A stretch of 64,000 nucleotides of DNA from Shewanella psychromarinicola (lineage in GTDB: Bacteria; Pseudomonadota; Gammaproteobacteria; Enterobacterales; Shewanellaceae): positions 1,860,001-1,924,000 of the forward strand of contig NZ_CP034073.1 of NCBI RefSeq assembly GCF_003855155.1, read 5' to 3'. Under the pieces are notes generated by a model that was not told the origin of the DNA, made no database searches, and saw only the letters and a list, made by a program, of their open reading frames with translations. Positions 1 to 10,654 of the stretch are shown in pieces (positions within the stretch are counted from its first letter, which is position 1; each line of letters opens with the position of its first letter). The translations under genes were made by a program, and so were the position numbers.

Positions 1-990
1 GCCGCTAAACCCGTTTCGGGCTTGAATCAGTTGTTTGCTGCGGTGGGGATAAAATCGGCATCTGCCCCAGTAAAAGGCTTGTATTTATGGGGTGGGGTTG
101 GCCGGGGTAAAACCTATCTGATGGATACCTTTTTTGATGCCTTGCCCACGGAGAGAAAATTACGTGCTCATTTCCATCGTTTTATGCATCAAATTCATCA
201 TGACTTAGGCGAACTCAAAGGGGTACAAGATCCTCTTCTGACGATTGCTAAAAAGATGGCGTCACAATATCAAATTATCTGCTTCGATGAGTTTTTTGTG
301 TCTGATATCACTGATGCCATGTTGTTGGGCACCTTATTTCAAGCATTGTTTAAAGAAGGGGTCGCACTTGTCGCTACCTCGAACATCATTCCTGATGAAT
401 TATACAAAAATGGCTTACAGCGGGTGCGTTTTTTACCTGCGATTGCATTGATTAACCAGCATTGTGAAGTCTTAAATGTTGATTCAGGGATTGATTACCG
501 TCTACGGACCTTAGAGCAAGCAGAGATTTATCATTATCCACTCGATGAACAAGCTGATATCAATCTATTACATTATTTTGATCAACTCGCGCCGGAATCA
601 GATAGATTTACCACGCCGATAGAAATCGATGGACGCGCCATTCGTATTCGTCAACAGTCGCAAGGTGTGCTGTTAATCGACTTCCGTGATTTGTGTGATG
701 GGCCTCGTTCGCAACGTGACTACATGGAAATGGCTTGCTTTTATCATACTGTGCTGTTGAGTGGGCTTGAGCAAATGGGGGCGCAGCAAACGGGTGATGA
801 TATCGCCCGGCGTTTCTTAGCTATGGTCGATGAATTTTATGAGCGAAATGTGAAATTGATTATTTCAGCGCAAGTGGAATTGGAGCACATTTATACTGAT
901 GGCCTGTTAAGTTTTCAATTCAGGCGTTGCCGTTCAAGGTTGATTGAAATGCAATCGAGAGAGTATCTCGCGTTGGAACATTTGCCTTAG
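1..990 (+). CDS. zapE: ZapE cell-division ATPase, 5' end cut by window edge
   Basis: AFG1-like P-loop ATPase (ZapE/YhcM) that acts at the division ring in E. coli. The reading frame is open from base 1, so the true start lies upstream; the family is about 375 residues long and about 45-50 N-terminal residues are missing here. The Walker A motif GGVGRGKT is encoded at 91-114 and the Walker B segment IICFDEFF about 60 residues later. The C-terminal part (LIDFRDLCDGPRSQRDY and the following RRFLAMVDEFYERNVKL segment) is typical of the family. It is followed after about 265 bp by rplM-rpsI, the same neighbour as in E. coli. Identification is firm; only the N-terminus is unknown. Confidence 0.93.
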   Translation, partial: AAKPVSGLNQLFAAVGIKSASAPVKGLYLWGGVGRGKTYLMDTFFDALPTERKLRAHFHRFMHQIHHDLGELKGVQDPLLTIAKKMASQYQIICFDEFFVSDITDAMLLGTLFQALFKEGVALVATSNIIPDELYKNGLQRVRFLPAIALINQHCEVLNVDSGIDYRLRTLEQAEIYHYPLDEQADINLLHYFDQLAPESDRFTTPIEIDGRAIRIRQQSQGVLLIDFRDLCDGPRSQRDYMEMACFYHTVLLSGLEQMGAQQTGDDIARRFLAMVDEFYERNVKLIISAQVELEHIYTDGLLSFQFRRCRSRLIEMQSREYLALEHLP

Positions 991-1078
991 TTTACCAGCG
1001 CTATTTTTTTAAAAAAAGCCGAACGCTTTTTGTTCAACGTGTATAGAGCAGTTAATTTAAAATATTATCAAAAAGCAG

Positions 1079-1150
1079 GTGATCTTTGCTGTGGCTTTGC
1101 GTATAATCTGCGACCTGCCCGCGTTAATCCGCCAATTGGGCGGAAGTTAT
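1079..1150 (+). promoter_or_regulatory. rplM promoter and leader hairpin
   Basis: A perfect -10 hexamer TATAAT lies at 1102-1107, followed by a GC-rich stretch (ctgcgacctgcccgcg) typical of growth-rate and stringently controlled ribosomal promoters. No good -35 box is visible at the usual distance. About 20 bp downstream is a compact inverted repeat, CCGCC-aattg-GGCGG, near 1130-1144, in the roughly 140-nt leader of rplM. In E. coli L13 represses its own operon, so the hairpin is a candidate autoregulatory element; that part is inference. Confidence 0.6.
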
Positions 1151-1254
1151 AAGCCAATATTCATGTTCGAAGGGGCAAGAATCGGTAATTTTGTGTTGAT
1201 TGCAATCCGCATTCAGCATGTAAGACAGAAAATTAACTTTGGGTTTTTGTAATA

Positions 1255-1683
1255 ATGAAGACTTTTACTGCTACACCAGAAACTGTAACTCGTGACTGGT
1301 TTGTTGTTGACGCTGAAGGCAAAACTTTAGGTCGTATCGCAACTGAAATCGCAACTCGCTTACGTGGCAAGCATAAGCCAGAATACACACCGCACGTTGA
1401 CACTGGTGATTATATCATCGTTATCAATGCTGAAAAGGTAACTGTAACTGGTAATAAAGCTGCTGGTAAGATTTACTACTCTCATTCAGGCTTCATTGGT
1501 GGCATTAAGCAGATCAGCTTTGAGAAGCTTCAAGCTCATAAGCCTGAAATGATCATCGAGAAAGCAGTTAAGGGTATGTTACCAAAAGGTCCTTTGGGCC
1601 GTGCTATGTTCCGTAAGCTTAAAGTTTACGCTGGCACAGAACATAACCATGCTGCACAACAACCACAATTTCTTGATATCTAA
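1255..1683 (+). CDS. rplM: 50S ribosomal protein L13
   Basis: Large-subunit protein L13, 142 residues, exactly the usual length. The start [11 protein letters not shown], the central segment [16 protein letters not shown] and the ending [13 protein letters not shown] are diagnostic. It is the first gene of the rplM-rpsI pair and is separated from rpsI by 17 bp that contain a strong GGGAGGAG-type ribosome binding site. L13 binds 23S rRNA early in assembly. No oddities. Confidence 0.98.
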   Translation: MKTFTATPETVTRDWFVVDAEGKTLGRIATEIATRLRGKHKPEYTPHVDTGDYIIVINAEKVTVTGNKAAGKIYYSHSGFIGGIKQISFEKLQAHKPEMIIEKAVKGMLPKGPLGRAMFRKLKVYAGTEHNHAAQQPQFLDI

Positions 1684-1700
1684 ACGGGAGGAGTAATAAA

Positions 1701-2093
1701 ATGGCTGCAACTCAGTACTACGGCACTGGCCGTCGCAAAACATCTACAGCTCGCGTTTTCGCTAAAGCAGGTAGTGGCAATATCGTTGTTAACCAACTTC
1801 CACTGGATGTGTATTTTGGTCGTGAAACGGCTCGTATGGTTGTTCGTCAACCATTAGAGTTAGTTGAAATGACTGATAAATTAGACATCTATGTAACTGT
1901 TAAGGGCGGTGGTACTACTGGCCAAGCTGGTGCAATTCGTCACGGTATTACCCGTGCACTATTGCAACTAGATGAAACATTACGTCCTTCTCTACGTACC
2001 GCTGGTTTTGTTACCCGTGATGCACGTAAAGTTGAGCGTAAGAAAGTTGGTCTACGTAAAGCACGTCGTAAGCCACAGTTCTCTAAGCGTTAA
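1701..2093 (+). CDS. rpsI: 30S ribosomal protein S9
   Basis: Small-subunit protein S9, 130 residues, full length. The N-terminus [18 protein letters not shown] and the basic tail ending [17 protein letters not shown], whose last residues reach the P-site tRNA, are clearly present. It is cotranscribed with rplM, and a strong intrinsic terminator follows within 20 bp. In E. coli and many gammaproteobacteria the next genes would be petABC and/or sspAB; here those genes lie 54 kb downstream in the same window. Confidence 0.98.
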   Translation: MAATQYYGTGRRKTSTARVFAKAGSGNIVVNQLPLDVYFGRETARMVVRQPLELVEMTDKLDIYVTVKGGGTTGQAGAIRHGITRALLQLDETLRPSLRTAGFVTRDARKVERKKVGLRKARRKPQFSKR

Positions 2094-2108
2094 TTCGTTT
2101 TTTGGATT

Positions 2109-2138
2109 CAAAAAACCCAGCTTATGCTGGGTTTTTTA
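2109..2138 (+). terminator. Intrinsic terminator of rplM-rpsI
   Basis: Inverted repeat AAAAACCCAGC-ttat-GCTGGGTTTTTT directly after rpsI: a strong GC stem followed by a run of T. Confidence 0.9.
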
Positions 2139-2140
2139 TT

Positions 2141-2487
2141 GCCTAAAATTTAGCGCGCAAGATGTGTTTTGTGTGCATATTAATGATGTTCTATAAAATC
2201 GCTGCAGATAAGCTCGAAAACATCGGCCGAAGATGTCATGCCAATCAAATTACTTTACTCTGTGTTGACGCATTTTAACGTACGACGGCATGATCTATTT
2301 TGTTCCATACAAGATAAGACATTTCCTCCATTGTCCATGGCGGTCAGATACAAAAGGTAGATCAACCCAGAGCAGTTGCCGAACAACACTATGCCTTTAA
2401 GTCTTGGTCTTGATTAAAACAACTTAAATTCCCGCTGCATGACCCAATATTGAACACGATTGGTGTCAGTTAAAGAGAGACTACAAC
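2141..2487. other. Gene-free interval between rpsI and yjeT
   Basis: About 345 bp with no convincing reading frame, repeat or RNA structure. A ribosome binding site (GAGAG) lies just before the DUF2065 start at its right end. This interval replaces the usual rpsI-petA or rpsI-sspA junction, so it is one side of a genome rearrangement (see findings). Confidence 0.5.
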
Positions 2488-2676
2488 ATGAATATACAGC
2501 TGTTAATAACCGCATTTGGCTTAGTTTTAATTCTTGAAGGGCTTGGTCCGTTACTTTTCCCTAACAAGTGGCAAAAATATTTATTAGAGCTTTCAACACA
2601 AAAGCAAAATGTTCTCAGACGCTTAGGTGGCTGTTTAGTGACTATAGGCGTCATTTTATTGATCACATTTCAATAA
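2488..2676 (+). CDS. DUF2065 small inner-membrane protein (YjeT-like)
   Basis: 62 residues with an N-terminal hydrophobic helix (about residues 3-22, ending near LGPLLFPNKW) and a second at the C-terminus (GCLVTIGVILLITFQ). This matches the DUF2065/YjeT family. The motif LEGLGPLLFP...W and its place immediately upstream of purA fit E. coli yjeT-purA. Its function is unknown; the two-helix hairpin predicts an inner-membrane location. In E. coli it follows hflKC, which here are found more than 50 kb away. Confidence 0.85.
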   Translation: MNIQLLITAFGLVLILEGLGPLLFPNKWQKYLLELSTQKQNVLRRLGGCLVTIGVILLITFQ

Positions 2677-2709
2677 AATACTTGCCTATAACCCCCTAAA
2701 ATCTGTTAA

Positions 2710-4041
<1,332 letters not shown>

Positions 4042-4044
4042 ACT

Positions 4045-4075
4045 AAAAAGGCCGCGATAAGCGGCCTTTTTAATG
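4045..4075 (+). terminator. Intrinsic terminator of purA
   Basis: AAAAAGGCCGC-gataa-GCGGCCTTTTT: a seven-base GC-rich stem followed by T, starting a few bases after the purA stop. Confidence 0.9.
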
Positions 4076-4105
4076 AGTGCGATTAACTGTCGTAGCAGTT
4101 TCTAC

Positions 4106-4132
4106 TCAAGAAATACGCTATACTGCCGATGG
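4106..4132 (+). promoter_or_regulatory. Candidate sigma28 (FliA) promoter of motX
   Basis: TCAAGAAA at 4106-4113, an exact 11-bp spacer, then GCCGATGG at 4125-4132. The E. coli FliA consensus is TAAAGTTT-N11-GCCGATAA; the -10 half matches at six of eight positions, the spacer is correct and the -35 half is weak. It lies 31 bp before the chosen motX start. FliA control of motX is known in vibrios; here it is inferred. Confidence 0.6.
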
Positions 4133-4163
4133 GTTAGTCATGATAGTGTCATCGAGAATCCTT

Positions 4164-4781
4164 ATGTTGCGTATCTCTTTATTGTTGTTGAGTGTTGTGT
4201 CCATCAATGTTTTTGCGGTCACCGAAGCCGTCGATATCTATAGCGATCAACAATTGATTTCGCTCATTCGTTCAAATCAATATTTGCAACGCGTAAAAGC
4301 TGACGACTGTCAGTTAGTGCAAGACATTGAAGCCCGTGCAGAAGTGTTGCAGCAACCCATGTACCAGTTTTTATGGGGTGAAATGCTCAATAACGGTGTG
4401 TGCGTAAAGGCACATCCCTCTCGCGGTATGGCACTACTGCAAACCGCTGCAGAGCAAGGTAGCCCCGAAGCGATGGTAAAATTGGCAGATTATTATTATC
4501 GCGGTAAACTAGTGGTTAAAGATCCTAATCGTGCCGTGCAATATGTGTTGCCTGCCGCAGCGAATGGGGATTTAACCGCAAAAATGATATTGGTTCGTTT
4601 ATTTGGACAAGGCTACGGAAGTCCTGCCGATTATGAACTAGGCTATCATTGGTTATATAACAGTATATTTGACGACGACGCCCAACAGAAAAAGGCCTCG
4701 TCCTTATTGCAGATGCTAGCTGCAAAAATGCCTGCCAGTATTGTGGCCAGAGCACAGCAGCCACAGCTGTACACACGTTAA
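4164..4781 (+). CDS. motX: MotX-like sodium-type flagellar motor protein with Sel1 repeats
   Basis: 205 residues from the ATG at 4164. That start gives a clean signal peptide (MLRISLLLLSVVSINVFA) and a GAG-containing ribosome binding site; the longer frame from 4077 lacks both. The mature part contains Sel1-type helical repeats (segments around GMALLQTAAEQGSPEAMVKLADYYYRG and AVQYVLPAAANGDLTAKM). In Vibrio, MotX forms the periplasmic T-ring with MotY and is needed for PomA/PomB stator assembly. The location between purA and rnr is where motX lies in vibrios. The call rests on size, export signal, Sel1 repeats and context; a generic Sel1 protein is the alternative. Confidence 0.8.
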   Translation: MLRISLLLLSVVSINVFAVTEAVDIYSDQQLISLIRSNQYLQRVKADDCQLVQDIEARAEVLQQPMYQFLWGEMLNNGVCVKAHPSRGMALLQTAAEQGSPEAMVKLADYYYRGKLVVKDPNRAVQYVLPAAANGDLTAKMILVRLFGQGYGSPADYELGYHWLYNSIFDDDAQQKKASSLLQMLAAKMPASIVARAQQPQLYTR

Positions 4782-4818
4782 AGGCTCCACGATATGGAGC
4801 GAATTATTTGGAAATTGA

Positions 4819-7350
4819 ATGATCAACGATCCTCATTTTGAGAGAGAACAAGACAAGTACGACAATCCTATTCCTAGCCGTGAGTATATTTTAGAATACT
4901 TGCGTGCACAAAAGTCTCCTGTTACCCGCGATAAAATTGCCGAAGCATTAACCATTACTGAAGAAGTGCCATTAGAAGCGCTTCGTCGCCGTTTACGCGC
5001 AATGGAACGTGATGGGCAATTAGTCTTTACCCGCGGGCAAAGCTATGGCTTACCTGAACGGATGGATTTATTGTCTGGTACGGTTTTAGGCCATCGCGAT
5101 GGATTTGGCTTTTTTAAGCCAGATGAAGGCGGTGATGACTTATTTATTAATAATCGCGATATGCTGATGTATTTCCATGGTGATAAAGTGCTCGCTCAAA
5201 AAGCGGGTACCGATCGTCGTGGTCGCCGTGAAGCACGTATTGTCCGACTAGTACATGAGCGAACCGCAGCGTTAGTTGGACGTTATCACGTCGACAGCGG
5301 TATGGGCTTTGTGATTGCAGATGACCGACGTATTACCCAAGAAATATTAATCGCCAGCGAAGATACGTTTGGCGCTCGCGCCGGTGATGTGGTTGTTGTT
5401 GAATTAACTCGTCGTCCAGGTCGTTTTGTTAAAGCAGCAGCAAAAGTGACTGAAGTCTTGGGTAAGACAATGGCACCGGGTATGGAAATCGAAATTGCGT
5501 TACGTAATTATGATTTACCCCATACTTGGTCTGAGATTATTGAGAAAAAACTTAAACGTATTCCCGACGAAGTCACCGAAGACGATAAGTTAGGTCGCGT
5601 TGATTTACGTCATTTACCGTTGGTCACCATTGATGGCGAAGATGCCCGTGATTTTGACGATGCGGTATACGCTGAAGCAAAACCAAGTGGTGGCTGGCGT
5701 TTATGGGTTGCGATTGCTGATGTGAGCCATTATGTACGTACTGATTCTGCATTAGATACTGAGGCTCACTCACGAGGTAACTCAGTATATTTTCCGTCGC
5801 AAGTTATTCCAATGTTGCCTGAGAAAATCTCTAACGGCTTGTGTTCATTAAAGCCCCAGGTCGATCGTTTGTGCATGGTGGCCGAGATGACCATTTCTGC
5901 TGCCGGCAAATTATCGGGAACCAAGTTTTATTCTGCAGTAATGCACTCTCATGCTCGTTTTACTTACACTCAAGTGGCCGCGATGCTTGAAGGTGGCGCT
6001 ATTGCGCCTGAGCACGAAGCGTTATTCCCACATTTATTGTGTTTGCAGTCATTATATCTCACCTTAGATAAGCGTCGTGCAGAGCGTGGGGCAATTGCAT
6101 TTGAAACCCTAGAAACGCAGTTTATCTTTAATGAGCAGCGTAAAATTGACAAAATCGTCCCAAGAGGTCGTAACCAAGCGCATAAGATCATCGAAGAATG
6201 TATGATTTTAGCCAACGTGGCTTCAGCTAAGTTTGTTAAAAAACACAAAGGCGAAGTGCTATACCGTGTTCATGAAGCTCCATCGGCGCAAAAACTGGCT
6301 AATTTTAAAGAGTTTCTTGCTGAACGCGGCTTAAGTATGGATGGTGGACTCGAGCCGACACCGACAGACTATCAAAATATCATGCTGAAAATAGCCGATC
6401 GCCCTGACTTTGAGCTAATTCAAGTGATGTTATTGCGCTCTATGCGTCAAGCAGTCTATAGCCCAGATAACGAAGGTCACTTTGGTTTGGCATTAGAAGC
6501 GTATTCGCATTTTACCTCGCCAATTCGCCGTTACCCTGATTTGGTTTTGCATCGAGTGATCAAATATTTGCTCGCAAAAGAGCAGGGCGATGTTAACGAT
6601 AAGTGGACGCGGGATGGGGGTTATCTCTACCAACTTGAAGAATTAGATTTATTAGGTGAAGAATGCTCTACCACTGAGCGTCGCGCTGATGAAGCAACTC
6701 GCGATGTCAGTGATTGGCTGAAATGTGAATATATGCAAGATCATGTCGGCGATACCTTCGATGCAGTTATTGCCTCAGTCACTAGTTTTGGATTGTTTGT
6801 CAGACTTAACGAATTATTTATTGATGGGCTGGTGCATATTTCAAGCCTGGCCAGTGACTACTATAAATTTGATCCTATGCGCCAACGATTAATTGGTGAA
6901 AATACTCGCCAAGTATACCAAGTGGGTGATGAAGTGACCGTTAAAGTTGCCGCGGTTAATCTTGATGATCGTCAAATTGACTTGTTGATGGTGGGTGACA
7001 ACAGTAAAGGCGCGGGTAAACCTGCACGCAAAGGCAGCAAACCTTCAACCGCTCGTGAACGAGTGAATGCAGAAGGGGCTAAATCGGCACGGGGTAAATC
7101 GACAGGTAAATCTGATAAACCTAAGTCGGATAAGCCTAAATCGGATAAGCCTAAATCTGATAAACCTAAGTCGGATAAGCCTAAATCGGATAAGCCTAAA
7201 CCCAGCAAGCGTCGTTCAAGTGGAAAAGCTTCATCGCCAGCAGCCAAACCTGCGGTTGCTAACAACTCTTCCGCTGTGGAACAAAAAGCTGATGCCACAA
7301 AACCCAATTCTAGTGTTAAGAAAAACCCTGCCAAGCGCAGCAAGAGATAG
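4819..7350 (+). CDS. rnr: Ribonuclease R
   Basis: Processive 3'-5' exoribonuclease that degrades structured RNA and matures small RNAs. 843 residues against 813 in E. coli. Order: N-terminal winged helix (about 20-85), cold-shock domains, the RNB catalytic core with Asp272, Asp278, Asp280 and Asp281 in [12 protein letters not shown], an S1 domain (about 640-730), and a lysine-rich tail. The tail contains six consecutive KSDKP pentapeptides (7108-7197) encoded by a perfect tandem duplication of 45 bp. It is followed 7 bp later by rlmB, as in E. coli, so the two are probably cotranscribed. Confidence 0.97.
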   Translation: MINDPHFEREQDKYDNPIPSREYILEYLRAQKSPVTRDKIAEALTITEEVPLEALRRRLRAMERDGQLVFTRGQSYGLPERMDLLSGTVLGHRDGFGFFKPDEGGDDLFINNRDMLMYFHGDKVLAQKAGTDRRGRREARIVRLVHERTAALVGRYHVDSGMGFVIADDRRITQEILIASEDTFGARAGDVVVVELTRRPGRFVKAAAKVTEVLGKTMAPGMEIEIALRNYDLPHTWSEIIEKKLKRIPDEVTEDDKLGRVDLRHLPLVTIDGEDARDFDDAVYAEAKPSGGWRLWVAIADVSHYVRTDSALDTEAHSRGNSVYFPSQVIPMLPEKISNGLCSLKPQVDRLCMVAEMTISAAGKLSGTKFYSAVMHSHARFTYTQVAAMLEGGAIAPEHEALFPHLLCLQSLYLTLDKRRAERGAIAFETLETQFIFNEQRKIDKIVPRGRNQAHKIIEECMILANVASAKFVKKHKGEVLYRVHEAPSAQKLANFKEFLAERGLSMDGGLEPTPTDYQNIMLKIADRPDFELIQVMLLRSMRQAVYSPDNEGHFGLALEAYSHFTSPIRRYPDLVLHRVIKYLLAKEQGDVNDKWTRDGGYLYQLEELDLLGEECSTTERRADEATRDVSDWLKCEYMQDHVGDTFDAVIASVTSFGLFVRLNELFIDGLVHISSLASDYYKFDPMRQRLIGENTRQVYQVGDEVTVKVAAVNLDDRQIDLLMVGDNSKGAGKPARKGSKPSTARERVNAEGAKSARGKSTGKSDKPKSDKPKSDKPKSDKPKSDKPKSDKPKPSKRRSSGKASSPAAKPAVANNSSAVEQKADATKPNSSVKKNPAKRSKR
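7108..7197 (+). repeat. 45-bp perfect tandem duplication encoding (KSDKP)6
   Basis: Two identical 45-bp units, 7108-7152 and 7153-7197, each made of three 15-bp sub-repeats (Lys-Ser-Asp-Lys-Pro). The three sub-repeats in a unit differ at synonymous positions, but the two 45-bp units match base for base, so the latest expansion was a recent 45-bp slippage or unequal crossover. The reading frame is kept. Confidence 0.95.
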
Positions 7351-7357
7351 TAATTAA

Positions 7358-8098
7358 ATGAAAAAACAAGATAACATTTTTGGCATTCATGCCGTTGAAG
7401 CATTGTTAAATAATAGCCCTGAACGCGTCATTGAGCTTTGGCTATTACAAGGCCGTGATGACGAACGCTTAACACCGTTGATTAATATAGCGTCCACGTT
7501 TGGTACCACACTTCAGCGTGCTGCACGTAAAGTATTAGATGACAAAGCCGGTAGTTCACATCACCAAGGTATTGTTGCGCGAGTAAAAGCGCTTAAGCCT
7601 CTAACTGAAAGTGATTTAGATGCATTGCTTGATAAAACAGAAGTGCCTTTTTTATTAATTTTAGACGGCGTTACTGATCCGCATAACCTTGGTGCGTGTC
7701 TACGTAATGCAGATGCTGCGGGTGTGCATGGGGTTATCGTGCCGAAAGATAATTCAGTCGGATTAACCTCAACAGTAAGCAAAGTCGCTTGTGGCGCAGC
7801 CGAAATCATACCGTTATTTCAAGTGACTAACCTTGCTCGTACCATGCGTCACTTGCAAGATAAAGGTGTTTGGATAGTCGGCGCGGCAGGTGAAGCTGAG
7901 AGTAATGTATATCAAGCTGACCTTAAAGGGCCGCTAGCGGTTGCTATGGGTGCTGAAGATAAAGGTTTGCGCCGGTTATCTCGCGAAGGCTGTGATTCAT
8001 TGGTTTCAATTCCGATGGCTGGAAGCGTGTCGAGTCTCAACGTGTCTGTTGCTTCAGGGGTTTGTTTATTTGAAGCGGTCAGGCAGCGTTTAAGTTAA
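7358..8098 (+). CDS. rlmB: 23S rRNA (guanosine-2'-O)-methyltransferase RlmB
   Basis: SPOUT-class methyltransferase that methylates the ribose of G2251 in the P-loop of 23S rRNA. 246 residues. It has an N-terminal L30e-like substrate-binding domain (about 1-75), then the trefoil-knot domain with [19 protein letters not shown], the GAEDKGLRR motif and the C-terminal knot segment [18 protein letters not shown], which forms the SAM site. It directly follows rnr, as in E. coli. Confidence 0.96.
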   Translation: MKKQDNIFGIHAVEALLNNSPERVIELWLLQGRDDERLTPLINIASTFGTTLQRAARKVLDDKAGSSHHQGIVARVKALKPLTESDLDALLDKTEVPFLLILDGVTDPHNLGACLRNADAAGVHGVIVPKDNSVGLTSTVSKVACGAAEIIPLFQVTNLARTMRHLQDKGVWIVGAAGEAESNVYQADLKGPLAVAMGAEDKGLRRLSREGCDSLVSIPMAGSVSSLNVSVASGVCLFEAVRQRLS

Positions 8099-8134
8099 TG
8101 ACCAACCAGTAGCTTGTTTGCTATAAAGCGCGAT

Positions 8135-8167
8135 CAAAAAACGGCGATATTTATCGCCGTTTTTTAT
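8135..8167. terminator. Bidirectional terminator between rlmB and the MFS gene
   Basis: AAAAAACGGCGATA-ttt-ATCGCCGTTTTTT: a long stem with A-run and T-run on either side, between two convergent genes, so it can serve both strands. Confidence 0.9.
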
Positions 8168-8207
8168 TGTTCAATACTTTATTCATCACATATCAAAGTA
8201 AAGAAAA

Positions 8208-9632
8208 TTAGCGTCTACCGATTTCGTTGTCGACATCCTCGTCATCCAATTCTTCTGGGATCAAATTATCAGCGCTCACAATGCTAGCATAAGCGGTATT
8301 ATATTCTGCTGGCTCATCGGTATCATCAAACTCATCATCGGTTGATTCTGGCATGATATCAAATGCACCCTCAGCAGGATTGATCATTTGCTCGTTGACC
8401 ATTTCAATATCCACGCGTGGATCTAACGAGGCTGCTAGCGGCGAGCCTACCATGTCACCCGCTGCCATTATATAATCTTCGGTAGTCGTGTGCTCAGCTT
8501 TTTGACGGACATTAATCCATAGTAGTCTTACGAGTAAAGTAAACGAACAGATGGCCATAAATCCATAGAGCATTTGGTCGCCTAACGCTTGCATTAAGCC
8601 AGAGGCAACTAAGGGGCCAATACTTGCTCCTATACCGAACGTGACTAATATTGTGGCTGACAGTCCTACTCGCTCGTGTTGCTCTACGCGCGAGTTAGCT
8701 AATGCGGTTGCTAATGGATACAAGGTAAAAGCTAAAATACCAAATAGGCTGGTTAATATTAATGAATATACTGAGTGGAATGGGACGACAGTAATAATTA
8801 ATACAATAACACCCAATAAAGTGCAGTTAATTCGAATTAATAAGCTACGAGAGATCTTATCGGATAATTTACCCATGGGCCATTGAGCTAACAATCCTGC
8901 AAAAATGGTACAAGACATGTAGATCGCAACGTGTTCAGGATCAATGCCTTTGGCTGTGGCGTAAGATGGCGCCAAACCATAAAAACACCCCACTATCATG
9001 CTACCTAATGCTATCGTTGTTAGGGCTTGAGGAGCGAGTTTCCAATAACGACCCATTTGTAACGGTGCTGGCGTTAACGGTTCAGGATGAATTCTGCGGG
9101 TGATTGAAATTGGCACAATACATAATGCGAAGCATATGGCTATTAATAGTAGCGGTTCTAACCCTAGATCAGGATATAAGCTAATGGCTCCCTGGCCAGC
9201 CATTAATGCTAAGTAAGATACAATCATGTAACTCGCAAAAACAGTGCCGCGTTGATTGGTTTCAGCTTGTTCGTTCAACCAGCTTTCTAACACCATGTAT
9301 TGGCACATCATTCCCATACCGACAGCAAAACGTAGCACTAACCAGACAGTTAAGTTGTCTATTAAGGCATGACCCAGTGCAGAGGCGGTAACGATCCCCG
9401 CACAAGCAACAAAAGCACGAATATGGCCAACTTGAGCAATGAGTTTATGACCCACTTTAGAGCCGCAGACAAGCCCAATATAGTAGGCTGACATCATGCC
9501 ACCAATCCATATTTGTGGAACTTGCATGTTAGTCAGGCTTAAGCCTAAGTAAGTGGTTAGTAAACCTGCCGCCAGCACCATTAAAAAGGTGGTGCTATAT
9601 AATGATGCAAAACTGCGAAGCGGGCTGTCCAT
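8208..9632 (-). CDS. MFS transporter with an acidic cytoplasmic tail
   Basis: 474 residues with about 12 hydrophobic helices between residues 10 and 380. The signatures GGMMSAYYIGLVCGSKVGHKL and GLLAQWPMGKLSDKISRSLL (the loop 2-3 and loop 8-9 motifs of the major facilitator superfamily) are visible. The subgroup resembles YcaD-type transporters; the substrate cannot be told from sequence. The last about 90 residues form a highly acidic tail (DDEFDDTDEPAE, PEELDDEDVDNE), unusual for the family and probably cytoplasmic and disordered. It converges on rlmB and lies downstream of a separate minus-strand gene, separated by tandem terminators. Confidence 0.85.
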   Translation of the reverse strand: MDSPLRSFASLYSTTFLMVLAAGLLTTYLGLSLTNMQVPQIWIGGMMSAYYIGLVCGSKVGHKLIAQVGHIRAFVACAGIVTASALGHALIDNLTVWLVLRFAVGMGMMCQYMVLESWLNEQAETNQRGTVFASYMIVSYLALMAGQGAISLYPDLGLEPLLLIAICFALCIVPISITRRIHPEPLTPAPLQMGRYWKLAPQALTTIALGSMIVGCFYGLAPSYATAKGIDPEHVAIYMSCTIFAGLLAQWPMGKLSDKISRSLLIRINCTLLGVIVLIITVVPFHSVYSLILTSLFGILAFTLYPLATALANSRVEQHERVGLSATILVTFGIGASIGPLVASGLMQALGDQMLYGFMAICSFTLLVRLLWINVRQKAEHTTTEDYIMAAGDMVGSPLAASLDPRVDIEMVNEQMINPAEGAFDIMPESTDDEFDDTDEPAEYNTAYASIVSADNLIPEELDDEDVDNEIGRR

Positions 9633-9647
9633 AACTGGGCCTTTATT

Positions 9648-9709
9648 GGTTCAAAAAGGCTTCATGGCCTTATTTAGTGGTTCAAAAAGGCCATGAGGCC
9701 TTATTTATT
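9648..9709 (-). terminator. Tandem 31-bp repeats forming two successive terminators
   Basis: Two adjacent 31-bp units (9648-9678 and 9679-9709) begin ggttcaaaaaggc and end ccttattta-t. Read on the minus strand, each gives a short GC stem (AAGGCC-tcat-GGCCTT and AAGGC-catga-GCCTT) followed by TTT. They lie just downstream of the DUF481 gene on that strand, so they look like a duplicated terminator insulating the MFS gene. Confidence 0.75.
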
Positions 9710-9743
9710 GAGTGTATAGCTTCGCTTCAATGAAGAGCAATAG

Positions 9744-10496
9744 CTATTGAAACGTGTACAACAAGTTGAATGTGGTAATGGTATCGGTATTTCTACTTTC
9801 ATCAGGAACCACCTCGGTGTACTTGATGTTCATGCCTATTTTAAATGCCCAATCCTGAATAAAAGTATTTTTATAACTCATATCAAGAGTTAATGTATTG
9901 TTGTCTTGACCTGTTTCAGCGGTCACATCGGCATTAAAGCTAGTGTACTCTTGTAATTTAACCGTGTACTTAGCCGCAGAACGCAGAATAATATCGCGGT
10001 TTGCTTCTGGGTCAGGCACTAAGGTACTTTCTTTGGCTAAGTCATAACGATAACCCGGACCGACTTCAAGGCTTAATTTGGTTTTATAGTTTTTAATTAA
10101 GTCAAAACCGTAACCTGCTGAAATTGTTGAAATTTGTGTGTATGAGCCAAATTGGTCCCAGGTAAATTCACCACGACCAAACACATAACCTCGTTCCAAC
10201 TTATAGTTTGACTGTAAAAACAGCTGATATCGCTCAGCGGTCGACTCGGTTCCATCAGCAGCATAATATGCTTTTATCGTCGCTTCCTGTTTGGTACTCG
10301 GCGAGTCATAAGTTAAATAAGTGCGGCCGTTGAAGTTTTTAGTTTCATTATTGCCACTATTTAACTGAAGTCCTGCTTCAATCTCAGCATTAAAATTACT
10401 GGGTGGCTCTTGGTAATCTGGTGGAACCAATGCCCATGCTGGTGCAGACAATAGAAAGAAGCAGCATGTGGTTACTATTTTTTTTATAGACATCAT
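9744..10496 (-). CDS. DUF481 outer-membrane beta-barrel protein
   Basis: 250 residues with a signal peptide (MMSIKKIVTTCCFFLLSAPAWA) and a mature part of alternating beta strands. The hallmark start is EIEAGLQLNSGNNETKNFNGRTYLTY (strand after strand with aromatic ends) and it finishes in an aromatic F-Q strand, TITTFNLLYTFQ, as outer-membrane barrels do. This matches the DUF481 family, which includes YdiY and proteins described as salt-induced. The function is unknown. It is transcribed alone. Confidence 0.85.
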   Translation of the reverse strand: MMSIKKIVTTCCFFLLSAPAWALVPPDYQEPPSNFNAEIEAGLQLNSGNNETKNFNGRTYLTYDSPSTKQEATIKAYYAADGTESTAERYQLFLQSNYKLERGYVFGRGEFTWDQFGSYTQISTISAGYGFDLIKNYKTKLSLEVGPGYRYDLAKESTLVPDPEANRDIILRSAAKYTVKLQEYTSFNADVTAETGQDNNTLTLDMSYKNTFIQDWAFKIGMNIKYTEVVPDESRNTDTITTFNLLYTFQ

Positions 10497-10589
10497 TAGA
10501 GTGTTTTATTCTTAACGGCGTAAACGCGATATTTTCGACTGTCGACATCATACCTGTAATCAAGATTGCTGAAAAGAGTGAGTTAGTGC

Positions 10590-10618
10590 TTGAGTTTACG
10601 GCGCACTTTATGTATCAT
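10590..10618 (+). promoter_or_regulatory. Sigma70 promoter of the rpsF operon
   Basis: TTGAGT (10590-10595), a 17-bp spacer, and TATCAT (10613-10618), followed by a GC-rich discriminator (cgcgcgctc) as expected for a ribosomal-protein operon. Confidence 0.7.
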
Positions 10619-10654
10619 CGCGCGCTCAAATCAGTCACTTTAATTCGTTCCTTG

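Noticed and set aside
6972..7403. 143-codon minus-strand frame with LGLSD-type repeats
   Set aside because: Mirror image of the KSDKP repeats of rnr; it overlaps a clearly real gene and has no independent support.
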